Shown piece after piece: positions 25,576 through 33,392 of a stretch of 64,000 nucleotides of DNA (positions are counted from its first letter, which is position 1; the number at the start of each line of letters is the position of its first letter). A program made the position numbers and the translations under genes. The notes under the pieces were generated by a model. It ran no database searches. It saw only the letters and a list, made by a program, of their open reading frames with translations, and was not told where the DNA came from. This stretch comes from VRUE01 sp963695835 (GTDB lineage: Bacteria > Actinomycetota > Thermoleophilia > Solirubrobacterales > 70-9). The stretch is taken from assembly GCA_963695835.1 (NCBI GenBank), contig CAVOHR010000003.1, positions 372,001 through 436,000 of the forward strand, in the 5' to 3' direction.

Positions 25576-25950
25576 GTGCCGGCCACCAGGGCGAAATCAG
25601 GCGAGTGCCGCAGCTGCCGCTCCTTCTGCGACAGGATGGTCGAGCCGCGCAGCTGCGTCGAGATCGGCTGCCGCTTCCTCTACAGCTATCTCGACGCCCT
25701 CACCGGGGTGCAGTACGTCGGTTGCATGCAGCAGGTCTTCGGCGCCAAGGTCGAGCTCGACGCGGTGCTGCAGCCCGGCGGCTTCGGTGGGGTGAAGATG
25801 ACCGGCGAGCCGCTGCCCCACTGCCCGTTCTCGGTCGAGCGGGCCTACGATGGCTCGGGCGGGGAGTACGACTGCGTCAACCGGCGCTTCTTCGACTGCG
25901 CCGACGGCGGCCCCGAGGGGCTGCGAGCCTTCGACCTGCGGGACGTCTAA
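25576..25950 (+). CDS. small Cys-rich protein of unknown function
   Basis: The 124-residue protein has eleven cysteines: an N-terminal group in ECRSCRSFCDRM and RSCVEIGC, then YVGCM, PHCPF, YDCVN and FFDCAD. The spacing suggests metal binding or an iron-sulfur site, but it matches no family I can name. It has no signal peptide or membrane segment. GTG 25576 is chosen because it follows the TAGACT box at the usual distance. It sits alone between dnaE and an acyl-CoA dehydrogenase gene. Confidence 0.65.
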   Translation: MPATRAKSGECRSCRSFCDRMVEPRSCVEIGCRFLYSYLDALTGVQYVGCMQQVFGAKVELDAVLQPGGFGGVKMTGEPLPHCPFSVERAYDGSGGEYDCVNRRFFDCADGGPEGLRAFDLRDV

Positions 25951-25967
25951 GGCGACACCATTCCGTG

Positions 25968-25973
25968 TAGGAT
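25968..25973 (+). promoter_or_regulatory. candidate -10 (TGTAGGAT) for acyl-CoA dehydrogenase
   Basis: TAGGAT preceded by TG lies exactly 7 nt before the ATG. No Shine-Dalgarno sequence is present, supporting leaderless expression. Confidence 0.5.
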
Positions 25974-25980
25974 TCGCCGC

Positions 25981-27222
25981 ATGAGCGATCAAGCGGCGGT
26001 GGCGGAGGCGCCCGGCTTCACGCTGGAGCTGAACCAGGACCAGAAGGACATCCGCGAGTGGGTCCACGGCTTCGCCGAGGGCGTGGTGCGCCCGGCGGCG
26101 GAGGAGTGGGACGAGCGCGAGGAAACGCCCTGGCCGGTGATCCAGGAGGCCGCCAAGATCGGCCTCTACAGCTTCGAAGCGCTGGGCCAGTTCTGGGCCG
26201 ACGAGGCCGGCCTGACCCTGCCGATCGCCAACGAGGAGCTGTTCTGGGGCGACGCCGGGATCGGGATGGCGATCATGGGCACCTCGCTCGCCGTCGCCGC
26301 GATCTTCGGCCAGGGGACGCCGGAGCAGATGGGCGAGTGGATCCCGCAGTGCTTCGGCTCCGCCGAGGATCCCAAGGTCGCCGCCTTCTGCTCCTCCGAG
26401 CCCGACGCCGGCTCCGACGTCTCGGCGATCCGCACCTCCGCCAAGTACGACGAGGCGAAGGACGAGTGGGTGCTGAACGGGCAGAAGGCCTGGGCCACCA
26501 ACGGCGGCATCGCCGGCGTCCACGTGGTGATCGCCACGGTCGACCGCGAGCTGCGCTCGCGCGGCCACGCCGCCTTCGTGATCCCGCCGGGAACCGCCGG
26601 CTGCGAGCAGGGCGCGAAGGTGAAGAAGCACGGCCTGCGCGCCTCGCACACCGCCGACGTCCACCTCGACGACTGCCGCGTGCCGGGCGCCTGCCTGCTG
26701 GGCGGCAAGGAGAAGCTCGACGAGCGGCTGGCGCGGGTGCGCGAGGGCAAGCGCTCCAAGTCGCAGGCGGCGATGCAGACCTTCGAAGCGAGCCGGCCGA
26801 CGGTCGGCGCGCAGGCCATCGGGATTGCCCGCGCCGCCTACGAGTACGCGCTCGACTACGCCAAGGAGCGCCAGCAGTTCGGCCGCCCGATCATCGAGAA
26901 CCAGGCGATCGCCTTCGCCCTCGCCGACATGAAGATGGAGATCGACGCCGCCCGGCTGCTCGTCTGGCGCGCCGCCTGGATGGGGCGCAGCGGCCAGAAG
27001 TTCGAGAACGCCGAGGGCTCGATGTCGAAGCTGAAGGCCGGCGAGGTCGCCGTCTGGGCGACCGAGCGGGCGATCCAGATCCTCGGCGGCAACGGCTACA
27101 CCCGCGAGTACCCGGTCGAGCGGATGCACCGCGACGCGAAGATCTACACGATCTTCGAGGGCACCTCCGAGATCCAGCGCCTGGTCATCTCCCGCGCGAT
27201 CTCCGGCATGCAGATCAGGTAG
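25981..27222 (+). CDS. acyl-CoA dehydrogenase
   Basis: FAD enzyme of fatty-acid or branched-chain acyl-CoA oxidation. The 413-residue protein has the N-terminal helical domain, the middle beta domain with CSSEPDAGSDVSAIRT and NGQKAWATNGG, and the C-terminal helical domain with RQQFGRPI, LGGNGYTREYPVERMHRD and the probable catalytic E393 in IFEGTSEIQ. Substrate chain length cannot be told from sequence. It is monocistronic, followed by a hairpin. Confidence 0.95.
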   Translation: MSDQAAVAEAPGFTLELNQDQKDIREWVHGFAEGVVRPAAEEWDEREETPWPVIQEAAKIGLYSFEALGQFWADEAGLTLPIANEELFWGDAGIGMAIMGTSLAVAAIFGQGTPEQMGEWIPQCFGSAEDPKVAAFCSSEPDAGSDVSAIRTSAKYDEAKDEWVLNGQKAWATNGGIAGVHVVIATVDRELRSRGHAAFVIPPGTAGCEQGAKVKKHGLRASHTADVHLDDCRVPGACLLGGKEKLDERLARVREGKRSKSQAAMQTFEASRPTVGAQAIGIARAAYEYALDYAKERQQFGRPIIENQAIAFALADMKMEIDAARLLVWRAAWMGRSGQKFENAEGSMSKLKAGEVAVWATERAIQILGGNGYTREYPVERMHRDAKIYTIFEGTSEIQRLVISRAISGMQIR

Positions 27223-27228
27223 CGCCGC

Positions 27229-27278
27229 GCCTCCGGTGTGCCTATGTCGCCCATAGACGCATAGAGCACACCGGAAGC
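27229..27278. repeat. imperfect inverted repeat downstream of the acyl-CoA dehydrogenase gene
   Basis: CCGGTGTGC (27233-27241) pairs perfectly with GCACACCGG (27266-27274), with an inner CTATG/CATAG extension across a mismatch and outer near-matches. There is no T run, so it may be an RNA-stabilising 3' hairpin or a REP-like element rather than a classical terminator. Confidence 0.55.
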
Positions 27279-27495
27279 CCCTGTCGAGCGATCCGTCCCT
27301 TGAGAGGGGTCAGCTTGTCGATCGTGGGTAGCTGAGCAGCAGGTCTACGCACGCCCAGACATCAAGCGCCCCTTGACAGAAGCGTCCATCTCAGGACTCT
27401 GCTGGTCCGTTGGAGCGCAACATCACACATCCCACACACCGTTTACAGCCCAAGGATCGCCAGGGGCCATATTCCCAGGCGCAGCGACCGCTCAC
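27279..27495. other. non-coding stretch with no recognised feature
   Basis: About 220 bp with a lower GC content than its surroundings and short interrupted frames only. I see no gene, tRNA or clear promoter. It marks the left side of the accessory islet. Confidence 0.5.
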
Positions 27496-27699
27496 CTAAC
27501 CTTTGCGAGGGGCTTTGCCTGGTGATGGCGACGGTGATGGCGACGGTGATGGCGATGGCGATGGTGATGGTGATGGCGTGGGCGGGTCGACTGGCACCGA
27601 TGGGGTTTTCGGTTCCGTATAGGGCGGAACTTTCGGGTCGATTATCGGGGATTTTGGCTTCGGCTTGTCCTTCGAACGCTCAGCTCGCTGATCATTCAC
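27496..27699 (-). CDS. small Pro-Ser repeat peptide of unknown function
   Basis: A predicted 67-residue product starting at GTG 27699, chosen because GGAGG lies 9 nt upstream. The N-terminal part is charged (NDQRAERSKDKPKPK), the middle is Pro-rich (VPPYTEPKTPSVPVDPPTP), and the C-terminus is a run of alternating Ser-Pro ending in GKAPRKG. It has no signal peptide. Such a sequence would be unstructured. The strong ribosome-binding site argues that it is a real gene, but nothing points to a function. Confidence 0.5.
   Translation of the reverse strand: MNDQRAERSKDKPKPKSPIIDPKVPPYTEPKTPSVPVDPPTPSPSPSPSPSPSPSPSPSPGKAPRKG
27520..27580. repeat. low-complexity GATGGC/GACGGT hexamer tract
   Basis: Tandem 6-nt units of the form GATGGY/GACGGT encode the Ser-Pro run on the reverse strand. 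A repeat tract like this could vary in length by slippage; because the unit is 6 nt, changes would keep the frame. Confidence 0.8.
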
Positions 27700-27754
27700 T
27701 TTTCGATTCCTCCTTTGGCGGTCCCAGGTAAGGCTAACCGGCTCCACGCCGGAA

Positions 27755-27782
27755 TTGCTCCTGGGGTCCAAGCCGGTAAAGT
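27755..27782 (+). promoter_or_regulatory. candidate promoter for the zinc-ribbon peptide
   Basis: TTGCTC (27755-27760) and TAAAGT (27777-27782) are 16 bp apart, and the GTG start follows 9 nt after the -10. Confidence 0.4.
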
Positions 27783-27791
27783 AGCTATCCC

Positions 27792-27950
27792 GTGGCCGAG
27801 ACGATCATGGTCAAGTGCAACAAGTGCGGGCGACAGTACCCCAAGGATGCTGGTAGCGATCCGAGCGCATGGCGCTGCCCTTCTTGCGGCGCCGCTTATG
27901 AGGGACACCCGCCCCCGCGTCCCACGCGAGCAGCCCACGACGACGACTGA
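27792..27950 (+). CDS. small zinc-ribbon protein
   Basis: A 52-residue product from GTG 27792 (or 47 residues from ATG 27807). It has two Cys knuckles, KCNKCGRQY and RCPSCGAAYEG, separated by about seventeen residues, the layout of a zinc ribbon. The tail is Pro/Arg-rich and acidic at the end. It converges on the endonuclease IV gene 35 bp away. The Cys pairs make coding likely despite its size. Function unknown; nucleic acid or protein binding is typical of such ribbons. Confidence 0.65.
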   Translation: MAETIMVKCNKCGRQYPKDAGSDPSAWRCPSCGAAYEGHPPPRPTRAAHDDD

Positions 27951-27985
27951 CGTTCTCGCGGGTGGTCGTCAGCACCTCGCCGGCC

Positions 27986-28849
27986 CTACTTGCCGCGGCG
28001 TTTGAGCCCCGCCCTGCGCAGGCGCTTCGCTGCCTGCACCTCCTTCTTGTCGGGGCCTTTCTTATTCGGGCCCGGGGTCTCCAAGGTGGCCGGCAGGCCC
28101 TCGAAGCGGGGCTCGGAGAGGAACGCCTCGAGGCCGCGCTTGCCCATCTCGCCCTGGCCGATGTTGGCGTGGCGGTCGCGGCAGGAGCCCAGGGGGGCTG
28201 CGGCGTCGTTTACGTGGACGCAGCGGAGGCGCTTCAGGCCGACCTTTTCGTCGGCCTCGTCGAGGACGGCCGAGAGGTGCTCGGCGTCGGTGATGTCGTA
28301 GCCCTGGACGAAGAGGTGGCAGGAGTCGAGGCAGAGGCCGAGGCGCTTGCCGCCGCCGGCCCGGTCGATCAGCGCGGCGGTCTGGTCGAAGTCGCGGCCG
28401 AGCAGGCCTTTGTGGCCGGCGGTCTGCTCGAGCAGCAGCGGGCAGCGCTCGCTGTCCTTCAAGGCTGCGGCAATCACCTTGGCGGCGCGTTTGATCGAGG
28501 GGCCGAGCGGCTCGCCTTTCTGGGCTCCGGGGTGCAGGACGACCCCTGCGGCGCCGATCGCGTCGCCGATCCGCAGCGCGTGGGACAGCGAGGCGAGCGA
28601 CTTCTCGCGCAGCTCCTTGTCTTTGCTGGCGCAGTTGATCAGGTAGACGGCGTGGATCACCACCGCCTCGATCGGGGAGTCGTCCATCGCCTCGCGGAAG
28701 GCGGCGAAGTTGTCCTCGCCGTAGCTGGTCGGTCGCCACATCCGCGGGCTCTGGTTGAAGATCTGGATCGACTCGCAACCGAACTCGGTGCCGCGCTCGA
28801 TAGCTTTCGGCAAGCCGCCGGCAGTGGACACGTGCGCGCCGATGAGCAT
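27986..28849 (-). CDS. nfo: endonuclease IV (AP endonuclease)
   Basis: Cleaves DNA at abasic sites in base excision repair. The 287-residue TIM-barrel protein has the zinc-ligand motifs LCLDSCHLFVQGYD, VHVNDAAAPLGSCRDRHANIG and the final LETP. The start is placed at ATG 28849 (LIGAHVSTAGGL), which begins the family's first strand. An ATG four codons upstream overlaps a TAGGAT hexamer that is the probable -10. Much longer open sequence upstream is not homologous. Confidence 0.93.
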   Translation of the reverse strand: MLIGAHVSTAGGLPKAIERGTEFGCESIQIFNQSPRMWRPTSYGEDNFAAFREAMDDSPIEAVVIHAVYLINCASKDKELREKSLASLSHALRIGDAIGAAGVVLHPGAQKGEPLGPSIKRAAKVIAAALKDSERCPLLLEQTAGHKGLLGRDFDQTAALIDRAGGGKRLGLCLDSCHLFVQGYDITDAEHLSAVLDEADEKVGLKRLRCVHVNDAAAPLGSCRDRHANIGQGEMGKRGLEAFLSEPRFEGLPATLETPGPNKKGPDKKEVQAAKRLRRAGLKRRGK

Positions 28850-28859
28850 GAATCCCGGC

Positions 28860-28865
28860 ATCCTA
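28860..28865 (-). promoter_or_regulatory. candidate -10 (TAGGAT) for nfo
   Basis: On the reverse strand TAGGAT lies 10 nt before ATG 28849, giving a nearly leaderless message. Confidence 0.4.
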
Positions 28866-28981
28866 GAGCCATCTGCGGTTCCTCCGTTGAGCCAGGCCGG
28901 GTTTGACGGAGACCCCGAAACCAGGATTCCACCCTGGAAGAAGGGAACTCCCAAGCCATGCCAAGACAGAGGAATCTGACC

Positions 28982-29356
28982 ATGACCATGCGAACGCCCG
29001 CCGAGAACGCCGCCCTTTCGACTTTCATCGACGCCGCCACCAGCGACGCCGATCCGGGCTACCCGCACGGCGTCGCCTTCATCGCTTGGCAAGAGAGCGC
29101 CCAGACCGACCGGGTCCTGTGGCGCTATCTGCACGAAGGGCGCCCGACCGTCATCGTCGGGACGAACGACCTCGAGATGCTGATCGAGCCGCTCCCACTG
29201 GGCCGGCTCGCCCGGCTTCGCAACGAGCTCCTGCGGCGCGTCACCGTGCAGGTTTCCTATCGGCGCAAGCAAGCACCGCCCGCCGCCGATATGCCACCGG
29301 TGCGGGCCGACATAGGGCGCCACGCACTTGAGCATCTGACTCCTGCTGTCGCCTGA
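28982..29356 (+). CDS. hypothetical protein
   Basis: A 124-residue product with segments such as ADPGYPHGVAFIAWQESAQT and TVIVGTNDLEMLIEPLPLG that read like a folded globular protein. AGAGGA lies about 8 nt before ATG 28982. I do not recognise a family. There is no membrane segment. Its 3' end overlaps possible coding sequence on the opposite strand. It lies in the accessory islet between acyl-CoA dehydrogenase and gltX. Confidence 0.5.
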   Translation: MTMRTPAENAALSTFIDAATSDADPGYPHGVAFIAWQESAQTDRVLWRYLHEGRPTVIVGTNDLEMLIEPLPLGRLARLRNELLRRVTVQVSYRRKQAPPAADMPPVRADIGRHALEHLTPAVA

Positions 29357-29640
29357 AGCCGCTCCGCGTCGTACTGGCCCTCGGGGACTGAGGCGACAAA
29401 GCGGTAGCGCGGCGTGCTCGCCTGAGAGCCGGCGACGAACACCATCTCGGGGCGATGGACGAACAATCAGGCGATCGAGCGAACCTGGGGGTTGGAGGGA
29501 TCGGCGCCCTCGTTGACGATCAGCAGGTCGGTCAGCTTGAAGGGCGATCGGTTCAAGGCGCGCGCCCGCACCGGGAGCGCCGAGGAGAAGGCGGAAATCT
29601 GGAAGACGAGGCGAATGCCTAGCCGCGGCGCTCGTCGCCG
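29257..29640 (-). pseudogene. possible decayed gene with an in-frame stop
   Basis: In one reverse-strand frame, a segment ending GADPSNPQVRSIA is followed by TGA at 29467-29469, and the same frame continues with PEMVFVAGSQASTPRYRFVA and EGQYDAERLQ. The composition looks protein-like on both sides of the stop, as if one gene had been interrupted. No family is recognised and there is no ribosome-binding site, so this is tentative. Confidence 0.3.
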
Positions 29641-29900
29641 CGATCGACGGATCTGCCGGGCAGCAAGGTAAACGCCGCGATCATCTCCGAACCGATCACG
29701 AGGTCCTCTCCATGGGAGTTGAGACTCACCTTGCCGTGCGGGCCAGGGGAAATGGCCTCATCGCCCTCGACAAGAAGACCGTCCACTCGGTGTCCGGTGG
29801 TCGCCTCGACCCTGACCGGAATGTCCCCCACTCTACGGGTGGAGGCCCCACTTTGGTGCCCCAGCGGGAGGCCGGAAGGCCCTCTGTCGGCAAACGCCAT
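29619..29900 (-). CDS. hypothetical protein (low confidence)
   Basis: A 93-residue frame from ATG 29900 with protein-like text such as IPVRVEATTGHRVDGLLVEG and GEDLVIGSEMIAAF. It would diverge from the orphan membrane gene at 29967. There is no clear ribosome-binding site or near -10. It fills most of an otherwise empty 600-bp stretch (29357-29966). It competes with the remnant reading of the same strand. Confidence 0.35.
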   Translation of the reverse strand: MAFADRGPSGLPLGHQSGASTRRVGDIPVRVEATTGHRVDGLLVEGDEAISPGPHGKVSLNSHGEDLVIGSEMIAAFTLLPGRSVDRGDERRG

Positions 29901-29908
29901 AGCGTGTC

Positions 29909-29936
29909 TTGTGGACCATTGCTGTAGTACTAGACT
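29909..29936 (+). promoter_or_regulatory. candidate promoter for the orphan membrane gene
   Basis: TTGTGG (29909-29914) and TAGACT (29931-29936) are 16 bp apart. The start codon at 29967 follows a short leader with GGAAAG as ribosome-binding site. Confidence 0.5.
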
Positions 29937-29966
29937 GAACGGGATGTTGGGAGGCACGCGGGAAAG

Positions 29967-30872
29967 ATGAAGCCTGCTCAGCGATCCGTGGTCGTTAGGC
30001 TTCTCGTCGGGCTGCCCTTCATCGCTCTTGCCCTGGCCGTTATCGCGATCGGCCTCCCATCTGACCGAGCATGGCCGGTCGCCGCGTTCTTGTTGATTGG
30101 AATCATCGTCTTGGTCGTGCCCGTGGACGCCTGGCAGAAGTTCCTCAGTAGCGTCGAGAGAGCGCAGATCGGGCCGCTCAGCTTTGGGTTGAGGCAGCAC
30201 GTCGAGAAGGCGGCGAAAATAGCTCCCCCCTCCGACAAAGGAGAGGGGGTTGCCGACGAACCTACCGAGGATGCTCAAAGTGTGTTTGAGCTGAGGATGC
30301 AGCTCGAATGGAAGCTGGCCTTCATCGCGAAGCACCTACTGGCAGGCCGCAATGGTACGACCTTCGTGACGATCGGCAGCCTCAAGTTTGACGGCTATCT
30401 GACCGATTCCGAGGCACGAACGGCGACCGGCATCATGTTGGCGCGGGATGAGGAGCTGCGCGAGCTGCCCGCCTCCGAGCGGCGTAAGTTCATATCGGAG
30501 GCACAGGAATTCTTGGACGGACTCAGGACCAGCGTCTTCTGGGGGCGAATCAAGAGGGAGTTGGAAGGGAAGGATGACGAAGGCGCCCCTAACCTCCTGC
30601 GTGAATCCGTCCGTGGCACCGGCGGTCGCAATGACCTCTTGGCGGACTACAACGGCGTCAGCACGCGCATCGTGCCGGTTCTGGCGTTGAATCGCGAGTC
30701 GTCGAATCTCAAGAAAGCGGCCGAACGCATGGAGGAGGGAGCGCTGCCTGGTCCAGAGACGAAAAGGCAGCTAATCGTCGTGCCCGACAGCACCGAAAGC
30801 AAGGTTCCCCCGGATGCGACGTCGAGCATCGTGGAGCTCGGCGAGCTTCGGGAAGCGCTCACGTCGCCTTAG
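29967..30872 (+). CDS. orphan protein with two N-terminal membrane helices
   Basis: The 301-residue protein has two hydrophobic helices (about 10-30 and 37-55) separated by a short loop with SDRAW, then a long hydrophilic domain rich in Glu, Lys and Arg. A helical stretch near VFELRMQLEWKLAFIAKHLL and the segment TATGIMLARDEELRELPASE are seen. Codon use is less GC-rich than in the flanking core genes, which suggests acquisition. I recognise no family; a membrane-anchored cytoplasmic domain is all that can be said. Confidence 0.65.
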   Translation: MKPAQRSVVVRLLVGLPFIALALAVIAIGLPSDRAWPVAAFLLIGIIVLVVPVDAWQKFLSSVERAQIGPLSFGLRQHVEKAAKIAPPSDKGEGVADEPTEDAQSVFELRMQLEWKLAFIAKHLLAGRNGTTFVTIGSLKFDGYLTDSEARTATGIMLARDEELRELPASERRKFISEAQEFLDGLRTSVFWGRIKRELEGKDDEGAPNLLRESVRGTGGRNDLLADYNGVSTRIVPVLALNRESSNLKKAAERMEEGALPGPETKRQLIVVPDSTESKVPPDATSSIVELGELREALTSP

Positions 30873-30899
30873 CTGGAAATATGCGCGCCGACCAACATC

Positions 30900-32267
30900 G
30901 TGCCCGAAGACTCTCCCATCCGACTGAGGTTCGCCCCCTCGCCGACCGGTGCCCTGCACATCGGGGGCGCGAGGACGGCACTCTATAACTGGCTCGCCGC
31001 CAGGCACACGGGCGGCGAGCTGGTGCTGCGGATCGAGGACACCGACCGCGAGCGCTCGACCGCGGAGAACGTCGAGCAGATCCTCGACGCGATGAGCTGG
31101 CTGGAGCTGGACTGGGACGAGGGGCCGCTCTCCCAGGCAGAGCGGGCCGACCGCCACGGAGAGGCGCTGCGGCGGCTGCTCGACTCCGGCGCCGCCTATC
31201 GCGACACCGCGACCGCGAAGGACGTCGAGGCGTGGAAGGCCGAGCACGGCGCCGACCGTGGCTACCGCGGACGGCCCTCGGACGAGGAGGGTGCGGCGAT
31301 CCGGCTGCGCGTTCCCGACGAGGGAGAGACGGTGGTCGAGGACCTGATCCGCGGCCCGGTCCGGTTCCCCAACCGCAGCTACGACGACTTCGTGATCGCC
31401 CGCGGCGACGGCTCGGTCCTCTACAACTTCGCGGTCGCGGTCGACGACGCCGAGATGGGGATCACCGACGTGGTCCGCGGCGACGACCACCTCTCCAACA
31501 CGCCGAAGCAGCTGCTGGTCCTGGAGGCGCTGGGGCAGCCGCCGCCGCGCTACGCCCACCTGCCGCTGCTGCACGGCCCCGACGGCCGCAAGCTCTCCAA
31601 GCGCCACGGCGCCGCCTCGGTGCAGGAGCTGCGCGAGGCGGGCTATCTGCCGGCGGCGGTCCGCAACTACCTGGCGCTCCTCGGCTGGGGGACGGACGAC
31701 GACGCCACGGTCATCTCCACCGCCGAGCTGGTCGAGCGCTTCCGGGTCGAGGACGTCGGCAGGGCGGCGGCGATCTTCGACGAGAAGAAGCTGCGCTGGC
31801 TGAACGGCCGCTACATGCGCGCGCTGCCGCTCGAGCAGTACACGGCTGCGGTTGCCCGCCATCTCGGCCGCGAGCCGGACGGGCGCCTGCGGGCGGCGTG
31901 CGGGATCGTGCAGGAGAAAGCGCAGACGCTGGCGGAGGTCTGGCCGCTGATCCGCTTCCTCTTCGGTCCGCCGGTCGCCGACGAGAAGGCGTGGCGCAAG
32001 ACGATGAAGGACGGGGCGCTGGAGGCGCTGGAGGCGGCGCGAGAGGCCCTCGCCGCCGCAGACGGGTTCGGGGCCGAGGCGGTCGAGGCGGCGCTGGCGC
32101 CGCTGCCCGAGCGGCTCGGCGCGAAGCCGGGAAAGGTCTACCAGCCGATCCGCGTGGCGATCACCGGAAGCACCGTCTCGCCGGGCATCTTCGAGTCGCT
32201 CTCCGCGCTGGGCCGCGAGGAATCGCTGCGGCGTATCGACGCCGCCCTGGTGCGCCTGCACGCATAG
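30900..32267 (+). CDS. gltX: glutamyl-tRNA synthetase
   Basis: Class I synthetase charging tRNA-Glu. The 455-residue protein has the HIGH-type motif HIGG (20-23), the GDDHLSNTPKQ segment and the KMSKS-type motif KLSKRHG (231-237), with the C-terminal anticodon-binding region following. GTG 30900 gives the standard start (IRLRFAPSPTG). With GatCAB encoded 11 kb away and no glutaminyl-tRNA synthetase in the window, this enzyme may also charge tRNA-Gln with Glu. Confidence 0.97.
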   Translation: MPEDSPIRLRFAPSPTGALHIGGARTALYNWLAARHTGGELVLRIEDTDRERSTAENVEQILDAMSWLELDWDEGPLSQAERADRHGEALRRLLDSGAAYRDTATAKDVEAWKAEHGADRGYRGRPSDEEGAAIRLRVPDEGETVVEDLIRGPVRFPNRSYDDFVIARGDGSVLYNFAVAVDDAEMGITDVVRGDDHLSNTPKQLLVLEALGQPPPRYAHLPLLHGPDGRKLSKRHGAASVQELREAGYLPAAVRNYLALLGWGTDDDATVISTAELVERFRVEDVGRAAAIFDEKKLRWLNGRYMRALPLEQYTAAVARHLGREPDGRLRAACGIVQEKAQTLAEVWPLIRFLFGPPVADEKAWRKTMKDGALEALEAAREALAAADGFGAEAVEAALAPLPERLGAKPGKVYQPIRVAITGSTVSPGIFESLSALGREESLRRIDAALVRLHA

Positions 32268-32303
32268 CAACACCCAATATTGGGGAGGCCGGGGCTAAAC
32301 CGT

Positions 32304-33392
32304 GTGTCCTCGGCTGCCGATGACCTGGGCGTGAGCTCCAACGGGAAGTTGCACAAGGCCGGCGCCGCGCGCGGCGGGCCCGGCGCCGCGGCTCCCGGCG
32401 CCCGCCTCGCGGCCGCCTTCGAGGCCGTGGAGAAGTTCCCGGCCCTGATCGAGTCCCGTGCGCGGGTGATGCAGGCGGCGACTGCCGAGACCGCGCGCGT
32501 CGGCGAGCTGGTCGAGGTGGTCGAGGCCGACGTTGCGCTGACGATCGGCGTCCTTCGCTTCGCCAACCGGGCCGGCGCCGGCAACGTCGCCGGCGTGCCC
32601 GAGGCGGTCGACATGCTGAAGCCCTCCGGTGTGCTGGCGATCGCCGGCACTGCGCCCGTCTTCGACTTCTTCGACTCGAACGGCGGCTGGGAGCTGCGGC
32701 CCGAGCAGTTCCGCGTCCACGCGCTGGCGACCCGGCAGGCGGCGGCGCGGATCGGCCGCGAGATCGGCTGGCAGGATCGCGACGAGCTGGTCGTCGCCGC
32801 CCTCCTGCACGACATCGGCCGCCTGGTGATCTCCAGGCTGCACCCCGGCAAGCACGGCTACTTCGATGTCTCCTCGCGGACGCCGGAGCAGCGGATCCGC
32901 GACGAGCGCGAGCAGCTCGGCATCGACCACGCGCTGGTCGGCGGCGTGCTGGCGCGGCGCTGGAACGTGCCGCAGCGGATCGCGGTGGCGATCGAGCGCC
33001 ATCATGCCGAGGACGCCGAGGGCCTGGCGGCGGTCGTCGCCACCGCCGACATGGTCGCCCACTACTCGCAGGGCGAGATGGTGACGCCGGAGCGGTTGCG
33101 GGGGATGGCGAAGCGCTGCGGGCTCGGGGCCGGCGGCCTGCGCGAACTGCTCTACGAGCTTCCCTACCCGCGCGACGACAGCCCGCGGATCAGCGAGCCG
33201 TGCCCGCTTTCGGCACGCGAGCTCGACGTCCTCCGCCACCTGTCGGAGGGCATGGTCTACAAGCAGATCGCCGGCGAGATGCAGCTCTCGGTCTCGACCA
33301 TCCGCACCCACCTGCACAACGTCTACGGCAAGATCGGCGCGGTGGACCGGGCGCAGGCGGTGCTCACCGCACGCGACCGCGGCTGGATCTAG
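32304..33392 (+). CDS. HDOD-domain protein with C-terminal LuxR helix-turn-helix
   Basis: The 362-residue product has an N-terminal HDOD-like region (FPALIESRARVMQAA, then LTIGVLRFANRAG), an HD motif in ALLHDIGRLV, and at the C-terminus a LuxR-type DNA-binding domain (LSARELDVLRHLSEG, YKQIAGEMQLSVSTIRTHLH). HDOD proteins usually act in signalling, so this is a signal-responsive transcription factor. The signal is unknown. The start is uncertain; GTG 32304 is chosen over a TTG at 32280. Its TAG stop shares bases with the stop of the convergent regulator gene. Confidence 0.85.
   Translation: MSSAADDLGVSSNGKLHKAGAARGGPGAAAPGARLAAAFEAVEKFPALIESRARVMQAATAETARVGELVEVVEADVALTIGVLRFANRAGAGNVAGVPEAVDMLKPSGVLAIAGTAPVFDFFDSNGGWELRPEQFRVHALATRQAAARIGREIGWQDRDELVVAALLHDIGRLVISRLHPGKHGYFDVSSRTPEQRIRDEREQLGIDHALVGGVLARRWNVPQRIAVAIERHHAEDAEGLAAVVATADMVAHYSQGEMVTPERLRGMAKRCGLGAGGLRELLYELPYPRDDSPRISEPCPLSARELDVLRHLSEGMVYKQIAGEMQLSVSTIRTHLHNVYGKIGAVDRAQAVLTARDRGWI

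Noticed and set aside
27520..27580. Possible CRISPR array
   Set aside because: The units are 6 nt with no spacers; it is a coding microsatellite-like tract.
27962..28906. Long forward open frame opposite endonuclease IV
   Set aside because: All nfo motifs are on the reverse strand; the forward frame is a shadow.
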